DNA of 64,000 bases from Streptomyces sp. NBC_01244 (lineage in GTDB: Bacteria; Actinomycetota; Actinomycetes; Streptomycetales; Streptomycetaceae): positions 8,308,001 to 8,372,000 of the forward strand of contig NZ_CP108488.1 of the NCBI RefSeq assembly GCF_035987325.1. Direction: 5' to 3'. A model generated the notes under the pieces. It worked only from the letters and a program-made list of their open reading frames with translations. It did no database searches and was not told the origin of the DNA. Made by a program: the position numbers and the translations under genes. Positions within the stretch are counted from its first letter, which is position 1. Each line of letters starts with the position of its first letter. Positions 52,770 through 61,093 of the stretch are shown piece after piece.

Positions 52770-53227
52770 GGAACCACGGTCACCGGCCAGCGCCCCGCCT
52801 TCACCAGACGGATCGCCACCGAGCCCACGATCCGGTGTCCGGCCTGCTCCGAGGCCCCGACCACCACCGCGTCCGCCATCAGCTCCGCCGCCGCGCTCAC
52901 CAGCCCGGCGTACGCGTCCCCGCGGAAGGTGTGGAACTGCCAGCGCACGTCGTAGACGCCCTTCAGCCGCTCCGCCGACTCCCGGATCTCGGCCACCAGC
53001 CCCTCCGCGATCTCCTCGGTGGCCTCCGACACCGGAGCCCCCAGCGAGGCCCCGGCCGGCATCACCGGCTGGACGTACACCAGTGCCAGCAGCGCGTTCT
53101 GCCGCCGGGCCAGCCCCGCCGCGTAGGCGGCCGCGCGCAGCGAGGACTGCGAACCGTCCACCCCGGCGAGGATCACCTTCGGACCGTCCGTACCGCGCTC
53201 GAATCCCGTACCCACGTGCTCTGTCAC
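52766..53227 (-). CDS. universal stress protein (UspA family)
   Basis: A 153-aa single UspA domain. It has VILAGVDGSQSSLRAAAYAA near the start, the central helices with AEIRESAERLKGVYDVRW, and ADAVVVGASEQAGHRIVGSV followed by AIRLVKAGRWPVTVVP. The ATP-binding GxxGS...S pattern is altered (GASEQAGHRIVGSVA), as in many actinobacterial forms. It starts at GTG 53227. The TAG stop at 52766-52768 lies in the terminal CTAG of a MITE-like element, so the last codon or two may have been changed by that insertion. It is divergent from lysX with a 62-bp gap. Confidence 0.85.
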   Translation of the reverse strand: MTEHVGTGFERGTDGPKVILAGVDGSQSSLRAAAYAAGLARRQNALLALVYVQPVMPAGASLGAPVSEATEEIAEGLVAEIRESAERLKGVYDVRWQFHTFRGDAYAGLVSAAAELMADAVVVGASEQAGHRIVGSVAIRLVKAGRWPVTVVP

Positions 53228-53289
53228 CCTTAAGAGGCTAAACCTCTCTCACCGCGCGAAGGGGCGCGGCCCTCCTTACAGTGCGAACC

Positions 53290-56200
53290 ATGAGTGCCAC
53301 CGTGGAGGAGACGCGCGGGACGCGCGGCAGCCGCAGCCGCTTCCTGAACCGGGTGCCCGATGCCTTCGGAGCGTTCTTCGGCACGCTCGGGCTGTTCTGC
53401 GCCCTCCTGGCGCTCTCCCCGGCGCTGCGCCGCCTGCTGCGGCCCGTCGTGCGCTTCCTCGACGCCATCGTCCTGCCGGTCAGCGCCAACCTCGCCTACG
53501 CCGTCTTCCTCTTCCTCCTCGCCGCCGCACTCGGCATGCGCAAGAAGGTCGCCTGGTGGATCGTCGTCACCTATTTGGCCCTGCTGGTCCTGGTCGACGT
53601 GCTGACCATCGCAGCCGAGGACTACTGGGTGGGCTTCTCCTCGATGGCCCTCGCGGTGGCCGCCCTGGTGATCCTGATCGCCGCGCGCAAGGAGTTCAAC
53701 GCCGCCTCCCGGCCCGGGGCCCTGTGGCGGGCCCTGCTCGTGCTCGGCCTCGGTCTGCTCGCGGCGGTCTTCCTCGGCTGGGGCCTGGTGGCCCTGTTCC
53801 CGGGAACCCTGCCCAAGGGGCAGTGGCTGGACTGGTCGGCCAAGCAGGTCTTCGGCGGGCTGTTCTCGGCCCGGCAGTTCGACGGCCACCCGGCCCGGCC
53901 CCTGTACTTCCTGCTCGGCCTCTTCGGCGCCCTCGCCCTGCTGAACGCCGCCGCCACCCTCTTCCGTTCCCAGCGGCTGACCGCCGCCCTGCACGGGGAC
54001 GAGGAGCCCCGCATCCGGGCCCTGCTGGGCGCCTACGGGCGGGGCGACTCCCTCGGCTACTTCGCCACCCGGCGCGACAAGGCCGTCGTGTTCGCCCCGA
54101 ACGGCAAGGCCGCCGTCACCTACCGGGTCGAGGCCGGCGTCTGCCTCGGCAGCGGCGACCCCGTCGGCGACCCGGCCGCGTGGACCCCCGCCATCGACGC
54201 CTGGCTCGCCGTCGCCCGCCGCTACGGCTGGCAGCCCGCCGTCATGGGCGCCTCCGAGGACGGCGCGACCGCGTACGCCCGCTCCGGGCTCGGCGCCCTC
54301 CAACTCGGCGACGAGGCCATCCTGCACGTCGCCCACTTCGACCTCGACGGCCGCGACATGCGCGTCACCCGCCAGGCCGTCAACCGGGTCAAGCGCACCG
54401 GGGCCAGCACCGTCATCCGCCGCCATTCCGCCCTCTCCGAGGACGAGATGCAGATGATCGTGGACCGGGCCGACAAGTGGCGCGACACCGAGACCGAACG
54501 CGGCTTCTCCATGGCCCTGGACCGGCTCGGAGACTCCGCCGACGGTGATTGCCTGCTCGTGGAGGCCTTCGACGACAAGGGCGAGCTGATCGCCCTGCTC
54601 TCCTTCGTGCCCTGGGGCAAGGACGGCATCTCCCTCGACCTGATGCGCCGCGACCGGGCCGCCCCCAACGGGGTCATGGAGTTCATGGTCGCCGAGCTCT
54701 GCGCGGCCGCCCCGGGCCTGGGCGTGCGCCGCATCTCCCTCAACTTCGCAGTCTTCCGCTCCGCCTTCGAGGAGGGCGGCCGGATCGGCGCCGGTCCCGT
54801 CCTCAAGGTGTGGCGCAAGCTGCTGCTCTTCTTCTCCCGCTGGTGGCAGCTGGAGGCGCTGTACCGCTCGAACGTCAAGTACGGCCCCGAGTGGTACCCG
54901 CGGTTCCTCTGCTTCCAGGATGCCGGCTCGCTCGCCCGGGTCAGCCTCGCCTCCGGCATCGCCGAGGGGTTCGTCTCCGTGCCGAGCATGCGCACCCTGT
55001 GGGGCAACGGCCACCCGCGCGGGCTCACCGCCCCCGCCACCACCGCCGGCCTGCCGCCCATCGAATCCCTCGGGCTGGAATCCGTGGGGCAGGAGGACAC
55101 GGAGGGCGCACGGGCCGAGCGGCTGCCCGAACAGGTCCGGGTCCGCCACGACAAGCTGGAGCGGATCCGGGCCGCCGGCACCGACCCGTACCCCGTCGGC
55201 ATCCCGCAGCGCACCCACACGGTCGCCGAGCTGAAGGCCGCGCACCCCGGCCACCCGCCCGGCACCCGCACCGGCGCGCGGGTCACCGTCGCCGGACGGG
55301 TGATGGTCGTGCGCGACCTCGGCGGCGTGGTGTTCGCCGTCCTGCGGGACTGGTCGGGAGACATCCAGCTGATGTTCACCCGGGACGAGGCCGGCGCCGC
55401 CGTGCTCGGCACCTTCACCTCCCAGGTGGACTTCGGCGACCACGTCGTCGCGAGCGGCGAGGTCGGCGCCAGCAAGAGCGGCGAACCGTCCGTGGTCGTC
55501 GACTCCTGGCAGCTCACCGGCAAGTGCCTGCGCCCGCTGCCCGACAAGCGCAAGGGCCTCGCCGACCCGGAGGCCAAGGTCCGCCGGCGCTACCTCGACC
55601 TGGTGGCCAGCCCCGAGGCGCGCGACGTCGTACGGGCCCGGTCCAGCGCCGTCCAGGCCCTGCGGCAGGGGCTGCTGGACCGGGGCTACCTGGAGGTCGA
55701 GACCCCGATGCTCCAGCAGATCCACGGCGGGGCCAACGCCCGCCCGTTCCGCACCCACATCAACGCCTACGACCTCGACCTGTACCTGCGCATCGCGCCC
55801 GAGCTGTACCTGAAGCGGCTCTGCGTGGGCGGCATGGAGAAGGTCTTCGAGATGGGCCGCACCTTCCGCAACGAGGGCGTCTCCTACAAGCACAACCCCG
55901 AGTTCACGATGCTCGAGGCCTACCAGGCCTTCGCCGACTACGACGTGATGCTCGACCTGACCCGCGAGCTGATCCAGGGCGCCGCCACGGCCGCCTTCGG
56001 CTCGCCGATCGCGCACAAGGCCGGACCGGACGGAAAGCTCGTCGTGCACGACATCTCCGGACCCTGGCCGGTCAAGACGATGTACGGGGCGATCAGCGAG
56101 GCACTGGGCGAGGAGGTCGACGCCGACACCGAGGAACACGTCCTGCGGCGGCTGTGTGACCGCGCGGCCGTGCCGCACACGCCCGACAACACCCGTGGCG

Positions 56201-56604
56201 ACGTGGTCCTGGAGATGTACGAGCGGCTGGTGGAGGAGCGGACCAAGCTGCCCACCTTCTACAAGGACTTCCCGACCGACGTCTCCCCGCTCACCCGGCA
56301 GCACCGCAAGGATCCCAGGCTCGCGGAGCGCTGGGACCTGGTGGCCTTCGGCACCGAACTGGGCACCGCCTACTCGGAGCTGACCGACCCCGTGGAGCAG
56401 CGGCGCCGGCTGACGGCCCAGTCGCTGCTGGCGGCGGGCGGGGACCCGGAGGCGATGGAGCTCGACAACGACTTCCTGGACGCACTGGAGTACGCGATGC
56501 CGCCGACGGGGGGCCTGGGCATCGGCGTCGACCGCCTCGTCATGTTCCTCACGGGTCTGACGATCCGGGAGACGCTGCCGTTCCCGCTGGTGAGGCGGGG
56601 CTGA
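53290..56604 (+). CDS. lysX: bifunctional lysyl-phosphatidylglycerol synthetase / lysine-tRNA ligase
   Basis: A 1104-aa fusion. The N-terminal part has about six or seven membrane helices (residues 15-230) and a soluble MprF-type transferase domain to about 600 (GYFATRRDKAVVFAPNGKAA, VKYGPEWYPRFLCFQD). The C-terminal part is a class II lysyl-tRNA synthetase: an OB fold (VTVAGRVMVVRDLGGVVFAV) followed by motif 2 FEMGRTFRNEGVSYKHNPEF and motif 3 GGLGIGVDRLVMFLTGL. The ligase domain supplies Lys-tRNA and the membrane domain moves lysine to phosphatidylglycerol, lowering surface negative charge and sensitivity to cationic peptides. ATG 53290 is the likely start. Full length, with both parts intact, matches mycobacterial LysX. 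Confidence 0.93.
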   Translation: MSATVEETRGTRGSRSRFLNRVPDAFGAFFGTLGLFCALLALSPALRRLLRPVVRFLDAIVLPVSANLAYAVFLFLLAAALGMRKKVAWWIVVTYLALLVLVDVLTIAAEDYWVGFSSMALAVAALVILIAARKEFNAASRPGALWRALLVLGLGLLAAVFLGWGLVALFPGTLPKGQWLDWSAKQVFGGLFSARQFDGHPARPLYFLLGLFGALALLNAAATLFRSQRLTAALHGDEEPRIRALLGAYGRGDSLGYFATRRDKAVVFAPNGKAAVTYRVEAGVCLGSGDPVGDPAAWTPAIDAWLAVARRYGWQPAVMGASEDGATAYARSGLGALQLGDEAILHVAHFDLDGRDMRVTRQAVNRVKRTGASTVIRRHSALSEDEMQMIVDRADKWRDTETERGFSMALDRLGDSADGDCLLVEAFDDKGELIALLSFVPWGKDGISLDLMRRDRAAPNGVMEFMVAELCAAAPGLGVRRISLNFAVFRSAFEEGGRIGAGPVLKVWRKLLLFFSRWWQLEALYRSNVKYGPEWYPRFLCFQDAGSLARVSLASGIAEGFVSVPSMRTLWGNGHPRGLTAPATTAGLPPIESLGLESVGQEDTEGARAERLPEQVRVRHDKLERIRAAGTDPYPVGIPQRTHTVAELKAAHPGHPPGTRTGARVTVAGRVMVVRDLGGVVFAVLRDWSGDIQLMFTRDEAGAAVLGTFTSQVDFGDHVVASGEVGASKSGEPSVVVDSWQLTGKCLRPLPDKRKGLADPEAKVRRRYLDLVASPEARDVVRARSSAVQALRQGLLDRGYLEVETPMLQQIHGGANARPFRTHINAYDLDLYLRIAPELYLKRLCVGGMEKVFEMGRTFRNEGVSYKHNPEFTMLEAYQAFADYDVMLDLTRELIQGAATAAFGSPIAHKAGPDGKLVVHDISGPWPVKTMYGAISEALGEEVDADTEEHVLRRLCDRAAVPHTPDNTRGDVVLEMYERLVEERTKLPTFYKDFPTDVSPLTRQHRKDPRLAERWDLVAFGTELGTAYSELTDPVEQRRRLTAQSLLAAGGDPEAMELDNDFLDALEYAMPPTGGLGIGVDRLVMFLTGLTIRETLPFPLVRRG

Positions 56605-56692
56605 CCGGCAGGACTGCTCCGAGCGGGTGAGCGGCGGGAGCCGTGTCCGCGCCTCTCGACATCTGCGGCGATGTCGTTGATACGTAGTAGTA

Positions 56693-57616
56693 ATGAAAAA
56701 TGACGAGCCGACAGTAGGGCGACGCATGCTCCTGCGTTCCGCCGTCTTCCTCGGAGTCGCCGCCGCCGCAGGGCTGCTGACGGGCGGTGAGACCGACCTG
56801 CCGACACCGGGCGCGGGCGGCCCCGCGGCAGGTACCGGCCCCGGGGCGGTACCCGGTGGAGCCGCGGGGCCAGGCCCCCTCACCGGAGCCCCCGGCGGAC
56901 TGCCGCAGTTCCCGCGCGGATCCCCGTACAGGCTCGAGCCGATGACCTCCGAAGGGGCCCCGGAGCACGTGCCCGCCGCGAAGCCCGCCGTACGGACCCG
57001 GCCGATCCTGGAACTGCCCGCCGACGCCCAACGAGAAAGTGGGTCGGCGAGCGCCATGACCCTCACCTTCGACGACGGCCCCGACCCCCGCTACACCCCG
57101 GCCATCCTGGACACCCTCGCGCGCCACGGCGTCCGGGCCATGTTCTTCGTCTGCGGGGAGATGGCGGTCGACAACAAGGACCTGCTGCGCAGGATGGTGG
57201 CCGAGGGACACGTCATCGGCAATCACACCTGGACCCATCCCCAGCTCACCAAGATCAGCCGGCCGGCGATGGCCTCCGAGATCGGCCGCACCAGCGAGGT
57301 CGTCCAACAGGCCGTCGGCACGGCTCCGCAGTGGTTCCGGGCGCCCTACGGGGCGTGGAACCGGGCCGCCTTCGAGATCGGCGCGGAACTCGGCATGGAA
57401 CCGCTCGCCTGGACCGTGGACACCCTGGACTGGAAGGAGCCGGGCACCGTGTCGATCGTGTCGCGGGTCCTCAAGCAGGCCGCGCCCGGGGTGATCGTGC
57501 TGAACCACGACGCGGGCGGCGACCGCTCGCAGAGCGTGCAGGCGCTGGCGAGCTACCTGCCGCAACTGCTCGGACGGGGGTTCCGGATGACGCTGCCGGA
57601 GCTGCCGTCGCGCTGA
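56693..57616 (+). CDS. secreted polysaccharide deacetylase (NodB/CE4)
   Basis: A 307-aa exported carbohydrate esterase. A Tat-like or Sec signal (GRRMLLRSAVFLGVAAAAGL) is followed by a long Gly/Pro-rich linker. The NodB domain at about 120-300 contains the catalytic base in MTLTFDDGPDPRYTPAILD, the metal histidines in HVIGNHTWTHPQL, RAPYGAWNRAAFEIG and the late HDAGGDRSQSV. It should deacetylate peptidoglycan or another GlcNAc polymer outside the cell. ATG 56693 is directly preceded by TACGTAGTAGTA, similar to the element before the capA-like gene. It lies 88 bp after lysX. Confidence 0.87.
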   Translation: MKNDEPTVGRRMLLRSAVFLGVAAAAGLLTGGETDLPTPGAGGPAAGTGPGAVPGGAAGPGPLTGAPGGLPQFPRGSPYRLEPMTSEGAPEHVPAAKPAVRTRPILELPADAQRESGSASAMTLTFDDGPDPRYTPAILDTLARHGVRAMFFVCGEMAVDNKDLLRRMVAEGHVIGNHTWTHPQLTKISRPAMASEIGRTSEVVQQAVGTAPQWFRAPYGAWNRAAFEIGAELGMEPLAWTVDTLDWKEPGTVSIVSRVLKQAAPGVIVLNHDAGGDRSQSVQALASYLPQLLGRGFRMTLPELPSR

Positions 57617-57644
57617 GGGGCCCGCCCCGACCCCGCCCCCGCAC

Positions 57645-57666
57645 GGCGGCGGCACGGTCCGCCGCC
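57645..57666. terminator. GC-rich hairpin between convergent genes
   Basis: GGCGGCGG pairs with CCGCCGCC across the six-base loop CACGGT, placed between the deacetylase stop and the convergent sortase stop. Confidence 0.5.
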
Positions 57667-57684
57667 GCCGCGCGGGTGGGTGGG

Positions 57685-58374
57685 TCAGCGGGCCTCCACC
57701 ATCCGCGCGAACACGACGACGTTGCCGTCGTAGCCGCGCCCCTTGGAGTAGCCGCCGCCGCAGGTGATCACCCGGAGCTCCGGGTGCCCGGTGTCCCCGT
57801 AGACCCGGGATCCGGGGAAGGTGTTCTTGGAGAAGACCTCCACGCCGTACACCTCGAACACCGCCGTGCGGCCGTCGTAGCGTGCCACCTCGATGCGGCT
57901 GCCCTTCTGGACCGAGCCCAGTCCGAAGAAGACCGCGGGGCCCTGCGCGTTGTCCACGTGGCCCACGATCACCGCCGAACCCCGCTGGCCCGGCGAGATG
58001 CCGTTGAGGTACCAGCCGGCCAGGTTCTTGTCCTGCGGGGGCGGCGCGTCGATCCAGCCCTGCGCGTCCAGCCCGACCGTCATCACCGGTGCGTCCACGC
58101 TGATCGACGGGATCCGGACGCGCTGTACCGACGAGTGGTCCAGCGCCTCCATGTCCGGCGGCGGCACGGGCGGCTCCGAGGGTGCCTGGTCGGCCCGTGG
58201 CCCGACCGCCGACCCGGCCGGTGCGCTGACCGCGGCGGCTGCGGCCGGCTGCGGGGGTCCGTCGCCGGCCTCGGCTCCGTTGCGCATCATGGCGAGGCCG
58301 GTGAGCATGACCAGCGCGATCGCACCCCAGGGGGAGCGCCTCCTCGGTGGCCTCTCACTCTCGTCCTCGAGCAT
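57685..58374 (-). CDS. class F sortase
   Basis: A membrane-anchored cysteine transpeptidase of 229 aa. After a basic start and one helix (WGAIALVMLTGLAMM) comes a Pro/Ala linker. The sortase barrel then shows VQRVRIPSISVDAPVMTVGL, GSAVIVGHVDNAQGPAVFFG with the catalytic histidine in GHVD, and LRVITCGGGYSKGRGYDGNV with the catalytic cysteine in TCGG and an arginine in KGRGY. The pattern is that of actinobacterial class F enzymes, whose sorting motifs are poorly defined. ATG 58374 has GGGAGA five bases upstream. Two probable surface proteins with a shared C-terminal GG(I/L)GGS signature lie next to it. Confidence 0.9.
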   Translation of the reverse strand: MLEDESERPPRRRSPWGAIALVMLTGLAMMRNGAEAGDGPPQPAAAAAVSAPAGSAVGPRADQAPSEPPVPPPDMEALDHSSVQRVRIPSISVDAPVMTVGLDAQGWIDAPPPQDKNLAGWYLNGISPGQRGSAVIVGHVDNAQGPAVFFGLGSVQKGSRIEVARYDGRTAVFEVYGVEVFSKNTFPGSRVYGDTGHPELRVITCGGGYSKGRGYDGNVVVFARMVEAR

Positions 58375-58726
58375 GGTTCTCCCTTCCCGACGCGGGGGTC
58401 CCGACCCGCGTTCTTGTCCCACCCCTTCACGCCCTACTTCACGCACGCTAAGGCGGTGCGTGCGGGACGGCGATCGGGGAAGGGCGAACGGGTGGTGGGG
58501 CCGGAAGGGGTGCGGCCATCCAGGTAATCGTCACATAAATGCCTGACGGGTCGTGACCTGCGGATCCGTCAGCAAACGCGTCCGCGCTTCGGCGTGTCGC
58601 TCAACCTTGCGGCCCAAAGGTGGAAATGCGCTGGTTGCGGACCGAGTCGAGGGTTCGTGATGGGAGGCGTTCTCGTCGATCTGCCCGGGCCACCGCTCCG
58701 GGGCGCTTCCCGCTGGAGGTTCCACC
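58375..58726. other. divergent intergenic region
   Basis: About 350 bp between the divergent sortase and surface-protein genes. It presumably holds both promoters; I see no clear consensus hexamers, no operator and no gene. GGAGG sits seven bases before the ATG at 58727. Confidence 0.5.
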
Positions 58727-59242
58727 ATGCGTGTTCTCCGCGCTCTCACCGTGACCGCGGCGGCCACTTGCGCCGCCATCGCCCTCAGTGCCCCATTCGC
58801 CTCCGCGAACCCTGCGGGCGGTCCGCCCTCGGGAGGAAACGGCGGGCCGAGCAATGTCACGGTCAACCCGTACTCCGTGCACCAGGGCTCCACGATGCAG
58901 GTCAGCGCGGCCGGCTGCGGCCACGGCGGCATCGTCTTCTCGCACGGCAACTTTCCGCAGACGAACCTGTCGGCAGGCTCCATCGGCTTCGCGACCGTCC
59001 GGATCTTCAACCACGCGTCTCCCGGGCACCACACGCTGTCGGTCAAGTGCCACGACAACAGCCTGGTCGCCACGCACCGCTTCACGATCCTGGACGGCCG
59101 CGGCGCCCAGGGCGGCATCGGCGGCTCCCTCGGCCCGTCCACCGCCGAGACCGCCATCGGCGCGAGCCTCGTCGGTGCGGCGGCCCTCGGCGCCGGTGCC
59201 CACGTGATGCGCCGCCGGCGCCCGATCCGCGGCCGGGCCTGA
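58727..59242 (+). CDS. probable surface protein with C-terminal GGIGGS signature
   Basis: A 171-aa exported protein. The signal (RALTVTAAATCAAIALSAPF ending FASAN) is followed by a beta-sandwich-like domain (NVTVNPYSVHQGSTMQVSAA, then HHTLSVKCHDNSLVATHRFT) with two cysteines that could pair. The C-terminus is GRGAQGGIGGSLGPSTAET, a hydrophobic helix (IGASLVGAAALGAGAHVM) and RRRRPIRGRA. This is the layout of a wall-sorting signal with the usual LPxTG replaced by AQGGIGGS. It is divergent from the class F sortase gene and faces a similar protein at 59388. I infer sortase processing; it is not known. Confidence 0.8.
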   Translation: MRVLRALTVTAAATCAAIALSAPFASANPAGGPPSGGNGGPSNVTVNPYSVHQGSTMQVSAAGCGHGGIVFSHGNFPQTNLSAGSIGFATVRIFNHASPGHHTLSVKCHDNSLVATHRFTILDGRGAQGGIGGSLGPSTAETAIGASLVGAAALGAGAHVMRRRRPIRGRA

Positions 59243-59263
59243 CCGGCCGACCTCCCCGGTCGG

Positions 59264-59323
59264 CCCGAAAACGCCGGTCGCCCCGTGTCCTGGCCAGGAC
59301 ACGGGGCGACCGGCGTTTTCGGG
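59264..59323. terminator. long bidirectional hairpin (perfect 60-bp palindrome)
   Basis: Two exact 30-base arms meet without a loop, with outer bases CCCGAAAACGCC and inner bases GTCCTGG/CCAGGAC. It lies between the two convergent surface-protein genes and should terminate both. Confidence 0.85.
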
Positions 59324-59387
59324 GAGTTCATGTGGGTGTGGGTGTGGGTGTGTGCGGCCGTAGGCGTGGGCCGGTGGTGCGGCGGGG

Positions 59388-60008
59388 TCAGTGGATGCGG
59401 CGGATGTCCCGGCGGCGCAGGGCGTATCCGAGACCGACCAGCCCGCCGAGGACGAGCCCCGCGCCGGCGCCGAGTTCCAGGGGATCGAGCGCGGCGATGC
59501 TGCCGCCGAGGCCTCCGCGGACGCCGAGGGCGGCGGGGCGCGAAGCGCCCGTACCGGTGCCGGCGCTGGTACCCGTACTCGTACCGGTGACCGCGCTCGC
59601 GGTCTTTCGGGCACCGACGGTGGAACTGGTCGTGGGCCTGCCGGTGCCGCCGGTGATCGTGAGGTCGGCCGAGCCGGTCTCGCCCGCGCAGGTGAAGGAG
59701 ACGGAGTACTGGGCTCCGCGCCGCGCGTCCCGGTCCACGGTGACCCGTGCGGTCTTGCCCCGGTCGATGCTCACGGTGTCGAAGACGCCGGAGGAGACGG
59801 TGGCGAAGGCGGCGTTGCAGCCGGTGACGGACAGCACCACCTGGCCGCCGGGGGCGACCGTCGAGGGGGTGATGGCGAAACCGAAGGAGGTGATGGGCGC
59901 GGCCTCGGCCGCACGCGCGGCGGGCGCGGCCGCCGCGCCGAAGACGAGCAGGGCGCCCGCCGCGGCGGCGCCCAACAGGGCTGTGGGGGAGGTGCGTATC
60001 GCGCCCAT
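59388..60008 (-). CDS. probable surface protein with C-terminal GGLGGS signature
   Basis: A 206-aa exported protein with the same plan as the one at 58727: signal peptide (TALLGAAAAGALLVFGAAAA ending ARAAEA), a beta-rich domain (FAITPSTVAPGGQVVLSVTG, SVSFTCAGETGSADLTITGG) with two cysteines, and a Ser/Thr/Gly stalk (TSTGTSAGTGTGASRPA). It then has LGVRGGLGGSIAALDPLE, a hydrophobic helix and ALRRRDIRR. The RGGLGGS before the helix parallels AQGGIGGS in its neighbour. It is a likely paralogue and probable joint substrate of the class F sortase. The stop lies 65 bp beyond the shared terminator. Confidence 0.8.
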   Translation of the reverse strand: MGAIRTSPTALLGAAAAGALLVFGAAAAPAARAAEAAPITSFGFAITPSTVAPGGQVVLSVTGCNAAFATVSSGVFDTVSIDRGKTARVTVDRDARRGAQYSVSFTCAGETGSADLTITGGTGRPTTSSTVGARKTASAVTGTSTGTSAGTGTGASRPAALGVRGGLGGSIAALDPLELGAGAGLVLGGLVGLGYALRRRDIRRIH

Positions 60009-60150
60009 GGTTGATTCTCCGGATCCCCGAGGAGCAGCCGCGGAACGGTTTCCGCACGTGGGGGGTCGTGCGCCTCGATGTCCGCCACGCTAGGTCCGGG
60101 CGCGGTGACCCGCGATCAGGAACGGGCGAATGGGGCATGGCGGTAGGCCG

Positions 60151-60179
60151 AACCGGGGACGGGAGGCCCGTCCCCGGTT
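60151..60179. terminator. hairpin terminator
   Basis: AACCGGGGACGGG and its exact complement enclose the loop AGG, 105 bp downstream of the minus-strand DUF4239 gene. Confidence 0.65.
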
Positions 60180-60210
60180 TGCCGGGCCGCGGTGGGGGGC
60201 GGTCGGTCCC

Positions 60211-60262
60211 CGGTGCGGTGCGGTGCGGTGCGGTGCGGTGCGGTGCGGTGCGGTGCGGTGCG
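60211..60262. repeat. pentanucleotide microsatellite (CGGTG)10
   Basis: Ten uninterrupted CGGTG units lie between the hairpin at 60151 and the end of the DUF4239 gene. Slippage could change copy number; no coding sequence is affected. Confidence 0.95.
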
Positions 60263-60283
60263 ACCGCGGGGGGCGACGCGGTG

Positions 60284-61054
60284 TCAGCCGCTCAGGTCCA
60301 GATACGGGAACTGGGAGAGGAACGGCTCGGCAGTGGCGGCGATGCCCCGGCCGAAGGGTGCGTCGAAGTCCCAGATGAGGAACAGCAGGAACGCGATCAG
60401 CGCGCTGAACAGCCCTGCCAGCAGCAGTTCCCGGAACGAGCGCCTGATCTGCAAGGTGAAGATCAGCCCCACGGTCACCAGGGCACCGGCGATCAGGCCG
60501 AACCAGACCACGCCGGGCATGGTGGCCCCGGCGCTGAGGCCGCGTGCGTTGCGCGCGTCGTCGACCACGGCGACCTGGTCCACGAGCGGCTGGTACGCCT
60601 GGCCCTCGTGGTCGGTCTGTGGTTCGTAGTCGGTCACATCGCGGCGGATGCGGTCCAGCAGCTCCCCGCTGCGGTCCGTCAGCTCGCCGGTCTCGGCCAT
60701 CTCCTTCCATTCGGTGTCGACGACGTAGGTCACGTAGGCGTCCACGTCGGACTTGATCTTCTTGCGGACCTCGGCCGGGTAGACCTCGGAGCGGACGCTG
60801 ATCTCGTGCAGGGCCTGCGATTCCTGGCGTACGTACTCCTGGGCGGCCCCGCGGCCCTCCCAGACGCCGGCGATCGCCAGGCCCAGCACGATCGCGTAGA
60901 TCACGCCGATCATCATCGTCATGTACTCGATGACGTCCGGGGTTTCGCTGGGATCGTCGTCCTCGCCGATCCGGCGCTGGTTGAAGAAGGCGATGGACAG
61001 CACCACGGCACACGCCGCGGCCATCGCGAGGGACAGGACGAGCCATTCCGACAA
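60284..61054 (-). CDS. DUF4239-family membrane protein
   Basis: A 256-aa bestrophin-like membrane protein. It has two helices near the start (EWLVLSLAMAAACAVVLSIA and EYMTMMIGVIYAIVLGLAI), a central soluble helical part with QEYVRQESQALHEISVRSEV, and two helices at the end (PGVVWFGLIAGALVTVGLIF and LLAGLFSALIAFLLFLIWDF). I choose the rare start TTG at 61054 because GGGAG lies five bases before it; an upstream TTG at 61066 overlaps that site. DUF4239 proteins are widespread, and ion transport has been suggested from their bestrophin likeness. It is a single gene with its own downstream hairpin. Confidence 0.85.
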   Translation of the reverse strand: MSEWLVLSLAMAAACAVVLSIAFFNQRRIGEDDDPSETPDVIEYMTMMIGVIYAIVLGLAIAGVWEGRGAAQEYVRQESQALHEISVRSEVYPAEVRKKIKSDVDAYVTYVVDTEWKEMAETGELTDRSGELLDRIRRDVTDYEPQTDHEGQAYQPLVDQVAVVDDARNARGLSAGATMPGVVWFGLIAGALVTVGLIFTLQIRRSFRELLLAGLFSALIAFLLFLIWDFDAPFGRGIAATAEPFLSQFPYLDLSG

Positions 61055-61093
61055 GATGACTCCCAATCGATTACGGGGTGGAATGCGGCGGCG

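Noticed and set aside
53230..57066. A 1278-codon open frame on the minus strand across lysX and the deacetylase gene
   Set aside because: It is antisense to two clearly coding genes, its translation has no motifs, and very high third-position GC creates such mirror frames.
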